A stretch of 64,000 bases of DNA from Loxodes magnus (lineage: Eukaryota > Ciliophora > Karyorelictea > Loxodida > Loxodidae), in assembly GCA_946699065.1 (NCBI GenBank), contig CAMPDV010001290.1, forward strand, positions 62,001 through 126,000, given 5' to 3'. This document shows positions 25,473 to 40,151 of this stretch, piece by piece; position 1 is the stretch's first letter; the number at the start of each line of letters is the position of its first letter. The translations under genes and the position numbers were made by a program. A model generated the notes under the pieces. That model was not told where the DNA came from, did not search any database, and saw nothing but the letters and a program-made list of their open reading frames with translations.

Positions 25473-26414
25473 GAAAATTTTATAAGGAAGTTACATTATA
25501 ATAATAAAAAGCAATATTAAATTAAATCAAAATAAACATTTTTTATTTATTTTATAAGTTTTATCTTAAAGTTTCTATTTATATTGATTATTCTTAACTT
25601 TGAAAATATGTTAACAAAAGATAAATATTTTTTATTTTAACTTCTTAATTCTTATTTTTCTTACACTTATATTACTATTAATTCTAATAGTTTAAATTTT
25701 CATTTATTTTAGTCTATTTTGTTCTAAAAATATTACTATACAATTTATAAATAAAATAATTATAAAATAATTATAAAATCAAAATAAATTATATTCTATT
25801 CACATTTTTATCTATATTTCAGAAAGTTTGTTTCTTTAATAAACAAAAAAATGTATAATTTCTTTTTAAATGAAAAAATACTTAAATGTTCAATTTTAAA
25901 TTTCTTAAAAAAATAAATGCTATCATATTTTACAGTTCTAAGCATTTATTAAAATTAATATGATAAGCTTTTTATTATTAATATAATAATAATAAATCAA
26001 AATACTTTTATTTTTAAGATTTAAACTAAAGAATTATAAAATCAACTTTTAATACTTTTCTTTACTTAAACTTAATTTAAATGTATTAAAAATTTCTAAC
26101 AGAATAAGATAATAGTTAGTATAATGTAATAATAAAACGCTAGAATTCAATTTTATATAATTAAGATTTCATTTCAAATAAACCTTAAAGTTACAAAATA
26201 AAAAATTTATGGTAGAAGAATTTTATGTTTTATCTATATTTATGCATATCGTATCTGTTAAAAATGTTCTTCATTCTTAATTTTAAATTTTTCTTTTATA
26301 GTTATATTATAATTAAATACTAGTGATGTTTATTTTATTTCAGTCTAGTTTAGATTAATAATGTTTATAATAGTAAGATTTTAAACTTTTTTTAAACTTT
26401 TATATTTGTTAAAA

Positions 26415-27582
26415 ATGAATAAAGAAATGGATAAAAATTAGAAACAGCAAAATATAGTTAAAATTCTTTTTCTCAGAAAATATCTCAGAGGAAACTTCTA
26501 GATCTCAGTTTACAGTTTCAGAAAATTAGGATTAGGAAATATAAAGTATGAAATATGTCCAAATTTAGCTTATATTGATATCAGAATTTATAAAACTTTT
26601 CATCATTCTTCTTGTATAATGTATGGATATGATATTTGCTAATAAAAAATACTTAAATCTGAAGTATAAATAAATGCTATTTAATCTAATTACTCAAGAG
26701 TACAGCAGATTTACGAGAACACTATTATTATTTCTGGAGGTAATTATTCAAAAAGACTGACTTTTATAAGTCCTCAAGAAATTAAAGAGAGTAGTTTGAT
26801 ATATAATAGAGCGATGCATGGTGTAGCATTTAATAGAGATTTAATGTTCTTTCTTAGTGGATTTTATTCAAATTCTTGCGAAGTTTATAGTTAAAAGAAA
26901 AAATATAAAACCACTACAATCTAAGATATAGTTCAATCACCTGGTAGTTTATATGGAATTGGAGCCAATATTAAGCTTCCCTATGTCTATGTATTTGGAG
27001 GATTTCTTTCAAACGGTAGTTATTTAGATAATATTAAAAGATATCATATAAAAAGCAATTAATGAGAAAATCTATATGAAATATTACCTCAAAGTTCAGC
27101 AACAATGACTTCAGATTTAAAAAGTAAAGACTCTATATTAATTTATAATAATTGAACTCAAAACTTAGAAACCTTAATTTTTGATACTTAAACTGAAAAA
27201 TTCTATAATCATGGAAATAATTTTGAAGGAAACAACAGTTGTCTGATAGCAAATCCTATATACAACAGTAATTTCGTATATCAATTTAATCATAGATGCG
27301 ATCTTTTTACATATGAAATCAGTAAAGGAATTTGGATTAAATATTCTTTTATAATCAAACTTAGAAAAAGACTAAGATTTCACTTAAGACTTTAGTTTAT
27401 ATTAAATTAATTAATGTTTAAGCATTCAAATTTTTAATCATAATTCAGAATAATTAAAAAGGCATAAAATATTATTAACTTAAAAAAATCTTAAAGATAT
27501 TAAATTAATTATATTCTTATTTAATCTTTTTAAATATTCATTAAATTTAATTTACATAGTTTCTGTTTAATTTTGTAAATGA
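26415..27582 (+). pseudogene. Kelch-repeat pseudogene, array copy 9, with private frameshift
   Basis: In unit 25820-27929. Besides the two shared TGAs it has an extra T near 27350, which shifts the frame after about codon 311 and makes this unit 2110 bp long. Confidence 0.7.
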
Positions 27583-28524
27583 GAAAATTTTATAAGGAAG
27601 TTACATTATAATAATAAAAAGCAATATTAAATTAAATCAAAATAAACATTTTTTATTTATTTTATAAGTTTTATCTTAAAGTTTCTATTTATATTGATTA
27701 TTCTTAACTTTGAAAATATGTTAACAAAAGATAAATATTTTTTATTTTAACTTCTTAATTCTTATTTTTCTTACACTTATATTACTATTAATTCTAATAG
27801 TTTAAATTTTCATTTATTTTAGTCTATTTTGTTCTAAAAATATTACTATACAATTTATAAATAAAATAATTATAAAATAATTATAAAATCAAAATAAATT
27901 ATATTCTATTCACATTTTTATCTATATTTCAGAAAGTTTGTTTCTTTAATAAACAAAAAAATGTATAATTTCTTTTTAAATGAAAAAATACTTAAATGTT
28001 CAATTTTAAATTTCTTAAAAAAATAAATGCTATCATATTTTACAGTTCTAAGCATTTATTAAAATTAATATGATAAGCTTTTTATTATTAATATAATAAT
28101 AATAAATCAAAATACTTTTATTTTTAAGATTTAAACTAAAGAATTATAAAATCAACTTTTAATACTTTTCTTTACTTAAACTTAATTTAAATGTATTAAA
28201 AATTTCTAACAGAATAAGATAATAGTTAGTATAATGTAATAATAAAACGCTAGAATTCAATTTTATATAATTAAGATTTCATTTCAAATAAACCTTAAAG
28301 TTACAAAATAAAAAATTTATGGTAGAAGAATTTTATGTTTTATCTATATTTATGCATATCGTATCTGTTAAAAATGTTCTTCATTCTTAATTTTAAATTT
28401 TTCTTTTATAGTTATATTATAATTAAATACTAGTGATGTTTATTTTATTTCAGTCTAGTTTAGATTAATAATGTTTATAATAGTAAGATTTTAAACTTTT
28501 TTTAAACTTTTATATTTGTTAAAA

Positions 28525-29691
28525 ATGAATAAAGAAATGGATAAAAATTAGAAACAGCAAAATATAGTTAAAATTCTTTTTCTCAGAAAATATCTCAGAG
28601 GAAACTTCTAGATCTCAGTTTACAGTTTCAGAAAATTAGGATTAGGAAATATAAAGTATGAAATATGTCCAAATTTAGCTTATATTGATATCAGAATTTA
28701 TAAAACTTTTCATCATTCTTCTTGTATAATGTATGGATATGATATTTGCTAATAAAAAATACTTAAATCTGAAGTATAAATAAATGCTATTTAATCTAAT
28801 TACTCAAGAGTACAGCAGATTTACGAGAACACTATTATTATTTCTGGAGGTAATTATTCAAAAAGACTGACTTTTATAAGTCCTCAAGAAATTAAAGAGA
28901 GTAGTTTGATATATAATAGAGCGATGCATGGTGTAGCATTTAATAGAGATTTAATGTTCTTTCTTAGTGGATTTTATTCAAATTCTTGCGAAGTTTATAG
29001 TTAAAAGAAAAAATATAAAACCACTACAATCTAAGATATAGTTCAATCACCTGGTAGTTTATATGGAATTGGAGCCAATATTAAGCTTCCCTATGTCTAT
29101 GTATTTGGAGGATTTCTTTCAAACGGTAGTTATTTAGATAATATTAAAAGATATCATATAAAAAGCAATTAATGAGAAAATCTATATGAAATATTACCTC
29201 AAAGTTCAGCAACAATGACTTCAGATTTAAAAAGTAAAGACTCTATATTAATTTATAATAATTGAACTCAAAACTTAGAAACCTTAATTTTTGATACTTA
29301 AACTGAAAAATTCTATAATCATGGAAATAATTTTGAAGGAAACAACAGTTGTCTGATAGCAAATCCTATATACAACAGTAATTTCGTATATCAATTTAAT
29401 CATAGATGCGATCTTTTTACATATGAAATCAGTAAAGGAATTTGGATTAAATATTCTTTATAATCAAACTTAGAAAAAGACTAAGATTTCACTTAAGACT
29501 TTAGTTTATATTAAATTAATTAATGTTTAAGCATTCAAATTTTTAATCATAATTCAGAATAATTAAAAAGGCATAAAATATTATTAACTTAAAAAAATCT
29601 TAAAGATATTAAATTAATTATATTCTTATTTAATCTTTTTAAATATTCATTAAATTTAATTTACATAGTTTCTGTTTAATTTTGTAAATGA
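28525..29691 (+). pseudogene. Kelch-repeat pseudogene, array copy 10
   Basis: In unit 27930-30038. Same two internal TGAs. The downstream spacer carries the TTAGCAAAAG variant at 29832, shared only with the last unit. Confidence 0.7.
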
Positions 29692-30633
29692 GAAAATTTT
29701 ATAAGGAAGTTACATTATAATAATAAAAAGCAATATTAAATTAAATCAAAATAAACATTTTTTATTTATTTTATAAGTTTTATCTTAAAGTTTCTATTTA
29801 TATTGATTATTCTTAACTTTGAAAATATGTTAGCAAAAGATAAATATTTTTTATTTTAACTTCTTAATTCTTATTTTTCTTACACTTATATTACTATTAA
29901 TTCTAATAGTTTAAATTTTCATTTATTTTAGTCTATTTTGTTCTAAAAATATTACTATACAATTTATAAATAAAATAATTATAAAATAATTATAAAATCA
30001 AAATAAATTATATTCTATTCACATTTTTATCTATATTTCAGAAAGTTTGTTTCTTTAATAAACAAAAAAATGTATAATTTCTTTTTAAATGAAAAAATAC
30101 TTAAATGTTCAATTTTAAATTTCTTAAAAAAATAAATGCTATCATATTTTACAGTTCTAAGCATTTATTAAAATTAATATGATAAGCTTTTTATTATTAA
30201 TATAATAATAATAAATCAAAATACTTTTATTTTTAAGATTTAAACTAAAGAATTATAAAATCAACTTTTAATACTTTTCTTTACTTAAACTTAATTTAAA
30301 TGTATTAAAAATTTCTAACAGAATAAGATAATAGTTAGTATAATGTAATAATAAAACGCTAGAATTCAATTTTATATAATTAAGATTTCATTTCAAATAA
30401 ACCTTAAAGTTACAAAATAAAAAATTTATGGTAGAAGAATTTTATGTTTTATCTATATTTATGCATATCGTATCTGTTAAAAATGTTCTTCATTCTTAAT
30501 TTTAAATTTTTCTTTTATAGTTATATTATAATTAAATACTAGTGATGTTTATTTTATTTCAGTCTAGTTTAGATTAATAATGTTTATAATAGTAAGATTT
30601 TAAACTTTTTTTAAACTTTTATATTTGTTAAAA

Positions 30634-31800
30634 ATGAATAAAGAAATGGATAAAAATTAGAAACAGCAAAATATAGTTAAAATTCTTTTTCTCAGAAAAT
30701 ATCTCAGAGGAAACTTCTAGATCTCAGTTTACAGTTTCAGAAAATTAGGATTAGGAAATATAAAGTATGAAATATGTCCAAATTTAGCTTATATTGATAT
30801 CAGAATTTATAAAACTTTTCATCATTCTTCTTGTATAATGTATGGATATGATATTTGCTAATAAAAAATACTTAAATCTGAAGTATAAATAAATGCTATT
30901 TAATCTAATTACTCAAGAGTACAGCAGATTTACGAGAACACTATTATTATTTCTGGAGGTAATTATTCAAAAAGACTGACTTTTATAAGTCCTCAAGAAA
31001 TTAAAGAGAGTAGTTTGATATATAATAGAGCGATGCATGGTGTAGCATTTAATAGAGATTTAATGTTCTTTCTTAGTGGATTTTATTCAAATTCTTGCGA
31101 AGTTTATAGTTAAAAGAAAAAATATAAAACCACTACAATCTAAGATATAGTTCAATCACCTGGTAGTTTATATGGAATTGGAGCCAATATTAAGCTTCCC
31201 TATGTCTATGTATTTGGAGGATTTCTTTCAAACGGTAGTTATTTAGATAATATTAAAAGATATCATATAAAAAGCAATTAATGAGAAAATCTATATGAAA
31301 TATTACCTCAAAGTTCAGCAACAATGACTTCAGATTTAAAAAGTAAAGACTCTATATTAATTTATAATAATTGAACTCAAAACTTAGAAACCTTAATTTT
31401 TGATACTTAAACTGAAAAATTCTATAATCATGGAAATAATTTTGAAGGAAACAACAGTTGTCTGATAGCAAATCCTATATACAACAGTAATTTCGTATAT
31501 CAATTTAATCATAGATGCGATCTTTTTACATATGAAATCAGTAAAGGAATTTGGATTAAATATTCTTTATAATCAAACTTAGAAAAAGACTAAGATTTCA
31601 CTTAAGACTTTAGTTTATATTAAATTAATTAATGTTTAAGCATTCAAATTTTTAATCATAATTCAGAATAATTAAAAAGGCATAAAATATTATTAACTTA
31701 AAAAAATCTTAAAGATATTAAATTAATTATATTCTTATTTAATCTTTTTAAATATTCATTAAATTTAATTTACATAGTTTCTGTTTAATTTTGTAAATGA
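30634..31800 (+). pseudogene. Kelch-repeat pseudogene, array copy 11
   Basis: In unit 30039-32147. Same two internal TGAs; no private change seen. Confidence 0.7.
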
Positions 31801-32742
31801 GAAAATTTTATAAGGAAGTTACATTATAATAATAAAAAGCAATATTAAATTAAATCAAAATAAACATTTTTTATTTATTTTATAAGTTTTATCTTAAAGT
31901 TTCTATTTATATTGATTATTCTTAACTTTGAAAATATGTTAACAAAAGATAAATATTTTTTATTTTAACTTCTTAATTCTTATTTTTCTTACACTTATAT
32001 TACTATTAATTCTAATAGTTTAAATTTTCATTTATTTTAGTCTATTTTGTTCTAAAAATATTACTATACAATTTATAAATAAAATAATTATAAAATAATT
32101 ATAAAATCAAAATAAATTATATTCTATTCACATTTTTATCTATATTTCAGAAAGTTTGTTTCTTTAATAAACAAAAAAATGTATAATTTCTTTTTAAATG
32201 AAAAAATACTTAAATGTTCAATTTTAAATTTCTTAAAAAAATAAATGCTATCATATTTTACAGTTCTAAGCATTTATTAAAATTAATATGATAAGCTTTT
32301 TATTATTAATATAATAATAATAAATCAAAATACTTTTATTTTTAAGATTTAAACTAAAGAATTATAAAATCAACTTTTAATACTTTTCTTTACTTAAACT
32401 TAATTTAAATGTATTAAAAATTTCTAACAGAATAAGATAATAGTTAGTATAATGTAATAATAAAACGCTAGAATTCAATTTTATATAATTAAGATTTCAT
32501 TTCAAATAAACCTTAAAGTTACAAAATAAAAAATTTATGGTAGAAGAATTTTATGTTTTATCTATATTTATGCATATCGTATCTGTTAAAAATGTTCTTC
32601 ATTCTTAATTTTAAATTTTTCTTTTATAGTTATATTATAATTAAATACTAGTGATGTTTATTTTATTTCAGTCTAGTTTAGATTAATAATGTTTATAATA
32701 GTAAGATTTTAAACTTTTTTTAAACTTTTATATTTGTTAAAA

Positions 32743-33909
32743 ATGAATAAAGAAATGGATAAAAATTAGAAACAGCAAAATATAGTTAAAATTCTTTTTC
32801 TCAGAAAATATCTCAGAGGAAACTTCTAGATCTCAGTTTACAGTTTCAGAAAATTAGGATTAGGAAATATAAAGTATGAAATATGTCCAAATTTAGCTTA
32901 TATTGATATCAGAATTTATAAAACTTTTCATCATTCTTCTTGTATAATGTATGGATATGATATTTGCTAATAAAAAATACTTAAATCTGAAGTATAAATA
33001 AATGCTATTTAATCTAATTACTCAAGAGTACAGCAGATTTACGAGAACACTATTATTATTTCTGGAGGTAATTATTCAAAAAGACTGACTTTTATAAGTC
33101 CTCAAGAAATTAAAGAGAGTAGTTTGATATATAATAGAGCGATGCATGGTGTAGCATTTAATAGAGATTTAATGTTCTTTCTTAGTGGATTTTATTCAAA
33201 TTCTTGCGAAGTTTATAGTTAAAAGAAAAAATATAAAACCACTACAATCTAAGATATAGTTCAATCACCTGGTAGTTTATATGGAATTGGAGCCAATATT
33301 AAGCTTCCCTATGTCTATGTATTTGGAGGATTTCTTTCAAACGGTAGTTATTTAGATAATATTAAAAGATATCATATAAAAAGCAATTAATGAGAAAATC
33401 TATATGAAATATTACCTCAAAGTTCAGCAACAATGACTTCAGATTTAAAAAGTAAAGACTCTATATTAATTTATAATAATTGAACTCAAAACTTAGAAAC
33501 CTTAATTTTTGATACTTAAACTGAAAAATTCTATAATCATGGAAATAATTTTGAAGGAAACAACAGTTGTCTGATAGCAAATCCTATATACAACAGTAAT
33601 TTCGTATATCAATTTAATCATAGATGCGATCTTTTTACATATGAAATCAGTAAAGGAATTTGGATTAAATATTCTTTATAATCAAACTTAGAAAAAGACT
33701 AAGATTTCACTTAAGACTTTAGTTTATATTAAATTAATTAATGTTTAAGCATTCAAATTTTTAATCATAATTCAGAATAATTAAAAAGGCATAAAATATT
33801 ATTAACTTAAAAAAATCTTAAAGATATTAAATTAATTATATTCTTATTTAATCTTTTTAAATATTCATTAAATTTAATTTACATAGTTTCTGTTTAATTT
33901 TGTAAATGA
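32743..33909 (+). pseudogene. Kelch-repeat pseudogene, array copy 12
   Basis: In unit 32148-34256. Same two internal TGAs; no private change seen. Confidence 0.7.
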
Positions 33910-34851
33910 GAAAATTTTATAAGGAAGTTACATTATAATAATAAAAAGCAATATTAAATTAAATCAAAATAAACATTTTTTATTTATTTTATAAGTTTTA
34001 TCTTAAAGTTTCTATTTATATTGATTATTCTTAACTTTGAAAATATGTTAACAAAAGATAAATATTTTTTATTTTAACTTCTTAATTCTTATTTTTCTTA
34101 CACTTATATTACTATTAATTCTAATAGTTTAAATTTTCATTTATTTTAGTCTATTTTGTTCTAAAAATATTACTATACAATTTATAAATAAAATAATTAT
34201 AAAATAATTATAAAATCAAAATAAATTATATTCTATTCACATTTTTATCTATATTTCAGAAAGTTTGTTTCTTTAATAAACAAAAAAATGTATAATTTCT
34301 TTTTAAATGAAAAAATACTTAAATGTTCAATTTTAAATTTCTTAAAAAAATAAATGCTATCATATTTTACAGTTCTAAGCATTTATTAAAATTAATATGA
34401 TAAGCTTTTTATTATTAATATAATAATAATAAATCAAAATACTTTTATTTTTAAGATTTAAACTAAAGAATTATAAAATCAACTTTTAATACTTTTCTTT
34501 ACTTAAACTTAATTTAAATGTATTAAAAATTTCTAACAGAATAAGATAATAGTTAGTATAATGTAATAATAAAACGCTAGAATTCAATTTTATATAATTA
34601 AGATTTCATTTCAAATAAACCTTAAAGTTACAAAATAAAAAATTTATGGTAGAAGAATTTTATGTTTTATCTATATTTATGCATATCGTATCTGTTAAAA
34701 ATGTTCTTCATTCTTAATTTTAAATTTTTCTTTTATAGTTATATTATAATTAAATACTAGTGATGTTTATTTTATTTCAGTCTAGTTTAGATTAATAATG
34801 TTTATAATAGTAAGATTTTAAACTTTTTTTAAACTTTTATATTTGTTAAAA

Positions 34852-36018
34852 ATGAATAAAGAAATGGATAAAAATTAGAAACAGCAAAATATAGTTAAAA
34901 TTCTTTTTCTCAGAAAATATCTCAGAGGAAACTTCTAGATCTCAGTTTACAGTTTCAGAAAATTAGGATTAGGAAATATAAAGTATGAAATATGTCCAAA
35001 TTTAGCTTATATTGATATCAGAATTTATAAAACTTTTCATCATTCTTCTTGTATAATGTATGGATATGATATTTGCTAATAAAAAATACTTAAATCTGAA
35101 GTATAAATAAATGCTATTTAATCTAATTACTCAAGAGTACAGCAGATTTACGAGAACACTATTATTATTTCTGGAGGTAATTATTCAAAAAGACTGACTT
35201 TTATAAGTCCTCAAGAAATTAAAGAGAGTAGTTTGATATATAATAGAGCGATGCATGGTGTAGCATTTAATAGAGATTTAATGTTCTTTCTTAGTGGATT
35301 TTATTCAAATTCTTGCGAAGTTTATAGTTAAAAGAAAAAATATAAAACCACTACAATCTAAGATATAGTTCAATCACCTGGTAGTTTATATGGAATTGGA
35401 GCCAATATTAAGCTTCCCTATGTCTATGTATTTGGAGGATTTCTTTCAAACGGTAGTTATTTAGATAATATTAAAAGATATCATATAAAAAGCAATTAAT
35501 GAGAAAATCTATATGAAATATTACCTCAAAGTTCAGCAACAATGACTTCAGATTTAAAAAGTAAAGACTCTATATTAATTTATAATAATTGAACTCAAAA
35601 CTTAGAAACCTTAATTTTTGATACTTAAACTGAAAAATTCTATAATCATGGAAATAATTTTGAAGGAAACAACAGTTGTCTGATAGCAAATCCTATATAC
35701 AACAGTAATTTCGTATATCAATTTAATCATAGATGCGATCTTTTTACATATGAAATCAGTAAAGGAATTTGGATTAAATATTCTTTATAATCAAACTTAG
35801 AAAAAGACTAAGATTTCACTTAAGACTTTAGTTTATATTAAATTAATTAATGTTTAAGCATTCAAATTTTTAATCATAATTCAGAATAATTAAAAAGGCA
35901 TAAAATATTATTAACTTAAAAAAATCTTAAAGATATTAAATTAATTATATTCTTATTTAATCTTTTTAAATATTCATTAAATTTAATTTACATAGTTTCT
36001 GTTTAATTTTGTAAATGA
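34852..36018 (+). pseudogene. Kelch-repeat pseudogene, array copy 13 (last unit)
   Basis: In the truncated unit 34257-36187. The frame is complete with the same two TGAs. The unit is cut about 170 bp after it, at the junction with B'. Confidence 0.7.
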
Positions 36019-36189
36019 GAAAATTTTATAAGGAAGTTACATTATAATAATAAAAAGCAATATTAAATTAAATCAAAATAAACATTTTTTATTTATTTTA
36101 TAAGTTTTATCTTAAAGTTTCTATTTATATTGATTATTCTTAACTTTGAAAATATGTTAGCAAAAGATAAATATTTTTTATTTTAACTT

Positions 36190-36850
36190 AATAAATCCTA
36201 ATATGAAAGTTAAAGAGGGAATAACTAACAACTTTTAAATAGGAATTTCATTTTTTATTAGGATTTTCGTTGGAATGTAATAAACTGTTATTGGTCCATT
36301 TTATTTAAGATTGATTCTATTTTTTTCAATCTTTTTCTTGGTTTTGGCTTCCCTCTCTTGCTTCATAAAATCTTTCAGCTTCGTTATTGCATTATTCAAA
36401 GGACTCAATCTAGCGCTTCCATATTACCTTCGTACTGCTCCTAGGAATTATTACAAGGATTATGCAAATTTAACTCCGTAGCGTGAAAGTCGATTTCATA
36501 TTAGAGTTATTTCAACTCTTTTTCCAGTTCTATGACAGTTTTAATAAGTTGAAAAATTATTTTCGAAATTTGCTTCTATTTTATTCTCAGGACTTTTTCT
36601 TAGGTTAGGTCATTCCAATCATCATTTGTCATTTTACACTGGTCCCTTATTCTATTATTTTTTACTTTTATGGAGGTATTTCTGTTTAGGTAGTAGATAG
36701 ATGTTAGGGCTTACATCTTATCTTGGAGGAGTGGATGTAAGAAATGGATTGCTATTATCCTTTCTAGTTTTATTTTCTTCTTTTGATAGCATAAATTTTT
36801 TGATAAATCTTCTTTTATTTATTTTTTTGAATAATTATATTTATGTAAAA
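36190..36850 (-). pseudogene. Coiled-coil protein remnant (B' copy), more decayed
   Basis: Homologous to 2000-2660. The upstream part still reads in frame and keeps the coiled-coil core (IFQLIKTVIELEKELKQLQ) with conservative and silent changes such as TAG to CAG. Near the 3' end a CGA has become TGA (near 36412) and a 1-bp length change around 36374 breaks the basic C-terminal segment. This copy is clearly further along in decay than the B copy. Confidence 0.55.
36194..36265. repeat. Inverted repeat at the K/B' junction
   Basis: AATCCTAATA at 36194-36203 pairs with TATTAGGATT at 36256-36265, as in B. It again lies within 10 bp of the K/B' breakpoint. Confidence 0.6.
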
Positions 36851-37111
36851 TAAAAAAATTAAATAAAAAAAGCTAAATTTACCTTTTAATAAATTATTTT
36901 AAACTTAAATATTTTAAACATTTTCTACATTTTATTTAAGTTTAAAAATCATAGCTGTAACTTGTTGAATTTATGTGTAATTTATAGCAAGAATAAAAAA
37001 TTAGAACTAATTATAAGATATCTTATTATATCAATTTAGAAAGAGTAAATAGATTTCAAAAAATATCCATATTTAATTACTTAAATTTCAATAAAAAGTA
37101 AAATTGTGATT

Positions 37112-39334
37112 TCATTCTTTATGTAATTCCTCCTTTTGCTCTACTTCAACATACTAGAGAATTTTTTTGTTTATCAAGTTAAATAATTTCAAATCAATTG
37201 GATCAACTATTTCATTATTAAGAACTTAGCTACAAAATTCTAATACCTTGTCCAACTCTTTATCTACTGGAATATTTTCTAACTAAGTATCTTTTCTATA
37301 TTTTAAAGAAGGAGCTAAAGCAAATTCTAAATTACTTTATGACTCTGATTCATTTTCTTTAATTTTAGGTTTAGAAATATAATTGAAAACTGTTAATTAA
37401 TCTTCACTAAAAATAATAGTTTTTAACTTTTCAAGTTCTATAATTTTTTTAATTAGAAAGTTAGCTTCTAAATAATCATGAACGGTTTCATCAGCTTTTT
37501 CTAAAATTTAGAATTTCATGTAATTAATACTTTAGTTCTAAACTTATTTTTTCTACTTTTTAAATATCTTTAAAAATTTAAAGTAATAATACTTGAGAAA
37601 GCCAATCTTTAAATGATCTTCATTTTTTATTTTAGTATTCAAGTATTAACTTTTTTATTCTTTTGACATTCTTAGCATTATTTTACTTTTAGCTTTTTAC
37701 TCAACTTAGATATTTTCATTATTTATTGATTCTTTTGATTTTCGTTTATTTTCTTAAATAATTTTATTTATTTTTTATTTCAAAATCCTTTAAATGTTAT
37801 CTTATTTTCATAAAGAAAGTATCTTCGTTAATTGAAATTAAGTATTCTGACTCTTTCCTTTTTCTTAGGAACTTTTAGAAAATTCTTATTTTATTTAAGA
37901 ACTTTCTTAATCATTTTCTTAAATACAAACTGGAGATTTCATAGTTAGATTTTTTAAAGATTCCATTTATATAATTTTATTCTCAATTATTTTTTGCTAT
38001 TATTTTTTTATCTAATCACAAATATCAATTTCTTAGTTTTACTTTATATTTTCATCTTCTTATAGGATATTATTTACGTGTTGCTAATTTAGTGGAATTA
38101 TAGAAGATTTTTTATTTTTTTTAGTTTTATTTCCTTTATTTTATTCTTTTAAATTTTCTTAAAACGAATTTTCTAATTACGTTATATTAAATTTAAGCTC
38201 CTTTTCGTTAGTAGTATTCAAATATTTCTGCTTTTTAATATTTGCTTTTTCTCAAAGAAATTAGATTATTTATTTAAGATTTTTTTTTAAATCTTCAACA
38301 TCAAAAATATCATTTACTAATTTATATGCCAGAGAATATTTAGAGTATATTTATACTAGAATTCAGCATACTATTATTATAATATTCAATACTCCACCTA
38401 TTTGAGATATCACATCTTATATTTTTTTGTACTTTCTTTTGTACTGAAGAGTATTATCAGATGAATAAATGTTGAGCATAAATATATAAGGATTTTACAA
38501 ATTTTGGTTAGAAATAGATTCTATTTAATCTTTATCGATTATAACATCTTTTATCGTTTGTATATTCTCCATCAAAAATCCGTTATCAGTTTCTATTTCA
38601 ATAGGTTTGAAAATAATATTGGTATATTTGTATGAATATAAATCAAGTGTCCAATAATAAGTATTCAATATGCTTACAACTGGATTTTCGAAATTTTAGA
38701 TATCAATTGCTTTGTCAGAAAAGTAAATACTTAAGTATAACTAATTAGAAAATAGCTTCTCTATTTCAGTTAAAGAAGCACATTGTATTTCTGAATCTGA
38801 TGAATTTTAGCATATTTTAACTTTTATGTATATGTTTTTCATTTATGCTTCAGTTCAAAAACCTCCTAAGCCAAAAGCTTTAAGATTAAAACACGTTGCA
38901 AGATAAAATTATTGAAGGGGATCATAAAATTTATCTTCAAAACCTTTGAAATAACTTTCATTACAATTTTTTGTTGGAATTGGCTGATATATGGTAGTTT
39001 GCGATTCTATTTATGTATATCCTACTTCGAATGTGAAATAAGAAGAAGGAACATGAATATTATGAGTATCATTTGAAAATACGAAAGAAAAGGTATAATT
39101 ATTTATACCAATATATTGTCAAGGTCGATACTTGTATTTAATAGTTTGAGTTAAAGTATTTGGATTAGTTTTTCACATCATATCTTGTCCCATATTTATA
39201 AAAGCAAGGAGAAAAATTATATATGTGCACATTGATAAGAGGAATCCCAATTATGTGTGGAATCCCTTTGATCCTTTATAAGTTAAGTTTATTAAAGTCG
39301 GATAAATATCGAAATATTTAATGCATGCTTGCAT
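37112..39334 (-). CDS. Ciliate membrane-protein family, 740 codons with six in-frame TGAs (B' copy)
   Basis: Same length as 2922-5144 (ATG 39334, terminal TGA 37114-37112), with no insertion or deletion over 2223 bp. Reading both copies side by side I find 15 changed codons. Ten are silent in ciliate code, including one TAA to CAA and one TAG to TAA. Five alter the residue (Ala/Thr, Asp/Asn, Asn/Gln, Asn/Lys, Pro/Ser). All six internal TGAs are shared and no new ones appear. Domain layout is as in the B copy: short N-terminus, a membrane segment near residues 30-50, an exposed middle, a second membrane segment near 350 and a long hydrophilic tail. The pattern suggests constraint after duplication, which is unexpected for a six-stop pseudogene. 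Confidence 0.7.
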
Positions 39335-40151
39335 TTTAAAATTATTTTATTATTTTTTTAGTTATTTTAATTTTAAAGCCTTACTCTATTATTTTCTGGT
39401 ATATTTTGACTACTTTATATTTTTATAAACCGTAAACTAACAAAGTAACGATTAAATAAAAATAGCTAAATTTACAAGTTTATTTAATTTATAAAGTTAA
39501 AATATATTAATTTTTATTTTTTATTTCTCACTTTCTATATATTTTTATTTAAGCACATCCTTAATTTTCATTATAAAAAGAAAAAATAAAAATTAATTAT
39601 TTTATAAAAATACAGATAAAACTAGAAAACCTTTTTTCTAGCAATTTTTTAACTTTTTTTAAATATAAATAATTATTTAATCTATAAGAGTAAAATATAA
39701 TTAAAAAAGATAATTTTAACATAATATCTTAATTTTATTTAATTTATCTTCTATTTAATTTTTTTAGATTAAACTTTTCTTATAAAATAAATGAGTTTTA
39801 AAAAAATAATTTTTTCTTTTTTTGAGTAAAATTTTTAATTTTTAAATAAATAATTATTTATTTAAATGCTATAACTTATTTAATCTCTAGCATCTTTTAT
39901 GTGTCTTATAACCTTTAATTATAAATAAATTTCTTTATATCTCTGAAATTATTTTTTCATTAAAATTTAAAATATTGAAAGGAAAAATTGACTTTATAAT
40001 GATCTCAATTTTAAATATGAACAAAAATATTTATTTTTATTTTATTTCATGTGGTTCTATTTTCTCTTTTAATTTGTCTCTTTCTTAGTTTTTTATTATT
40101 ATTATTGATAATCAATTTTGTCCTTTACAGAGATTTTCACCCCTTTTCGAA
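39335..40151. other. AT-rich spacer in B', no gene seen
   Basis: Counterpart of 5145-5956, with several homopolymer and short indel differences. No supported feature. Confidence 0.5.

Larger units (their letters stand above)
9287..36187 (+). repeat. Homogeneous tandem array of 2109-bp K units (about 12.8 copies)
   Basis: Unit starts (CAGAAAGTTTGTTTC) fall at 11057, 13166, 15275, 17384, 19493, 21602, 23711, 25820, 27930, 30039, 32148 and 34257. The spacing is 2109 bp, once 2110 because of one extra T near 27350. A partial unit (9287-11056) opens the array and the last unit is cut at 36187. By eye the units are nearly identical; the few variants include TTGTTATC near 13152 and TTAGCAAAAG at 29832 and again at the same unit position, 36159. 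Such uniformity means recent amplification or ongoing homogenisation. Each unit contains one kelch pseudogene and about 0.9 kb of A/T-rich spacer. Confidence 0.97.
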
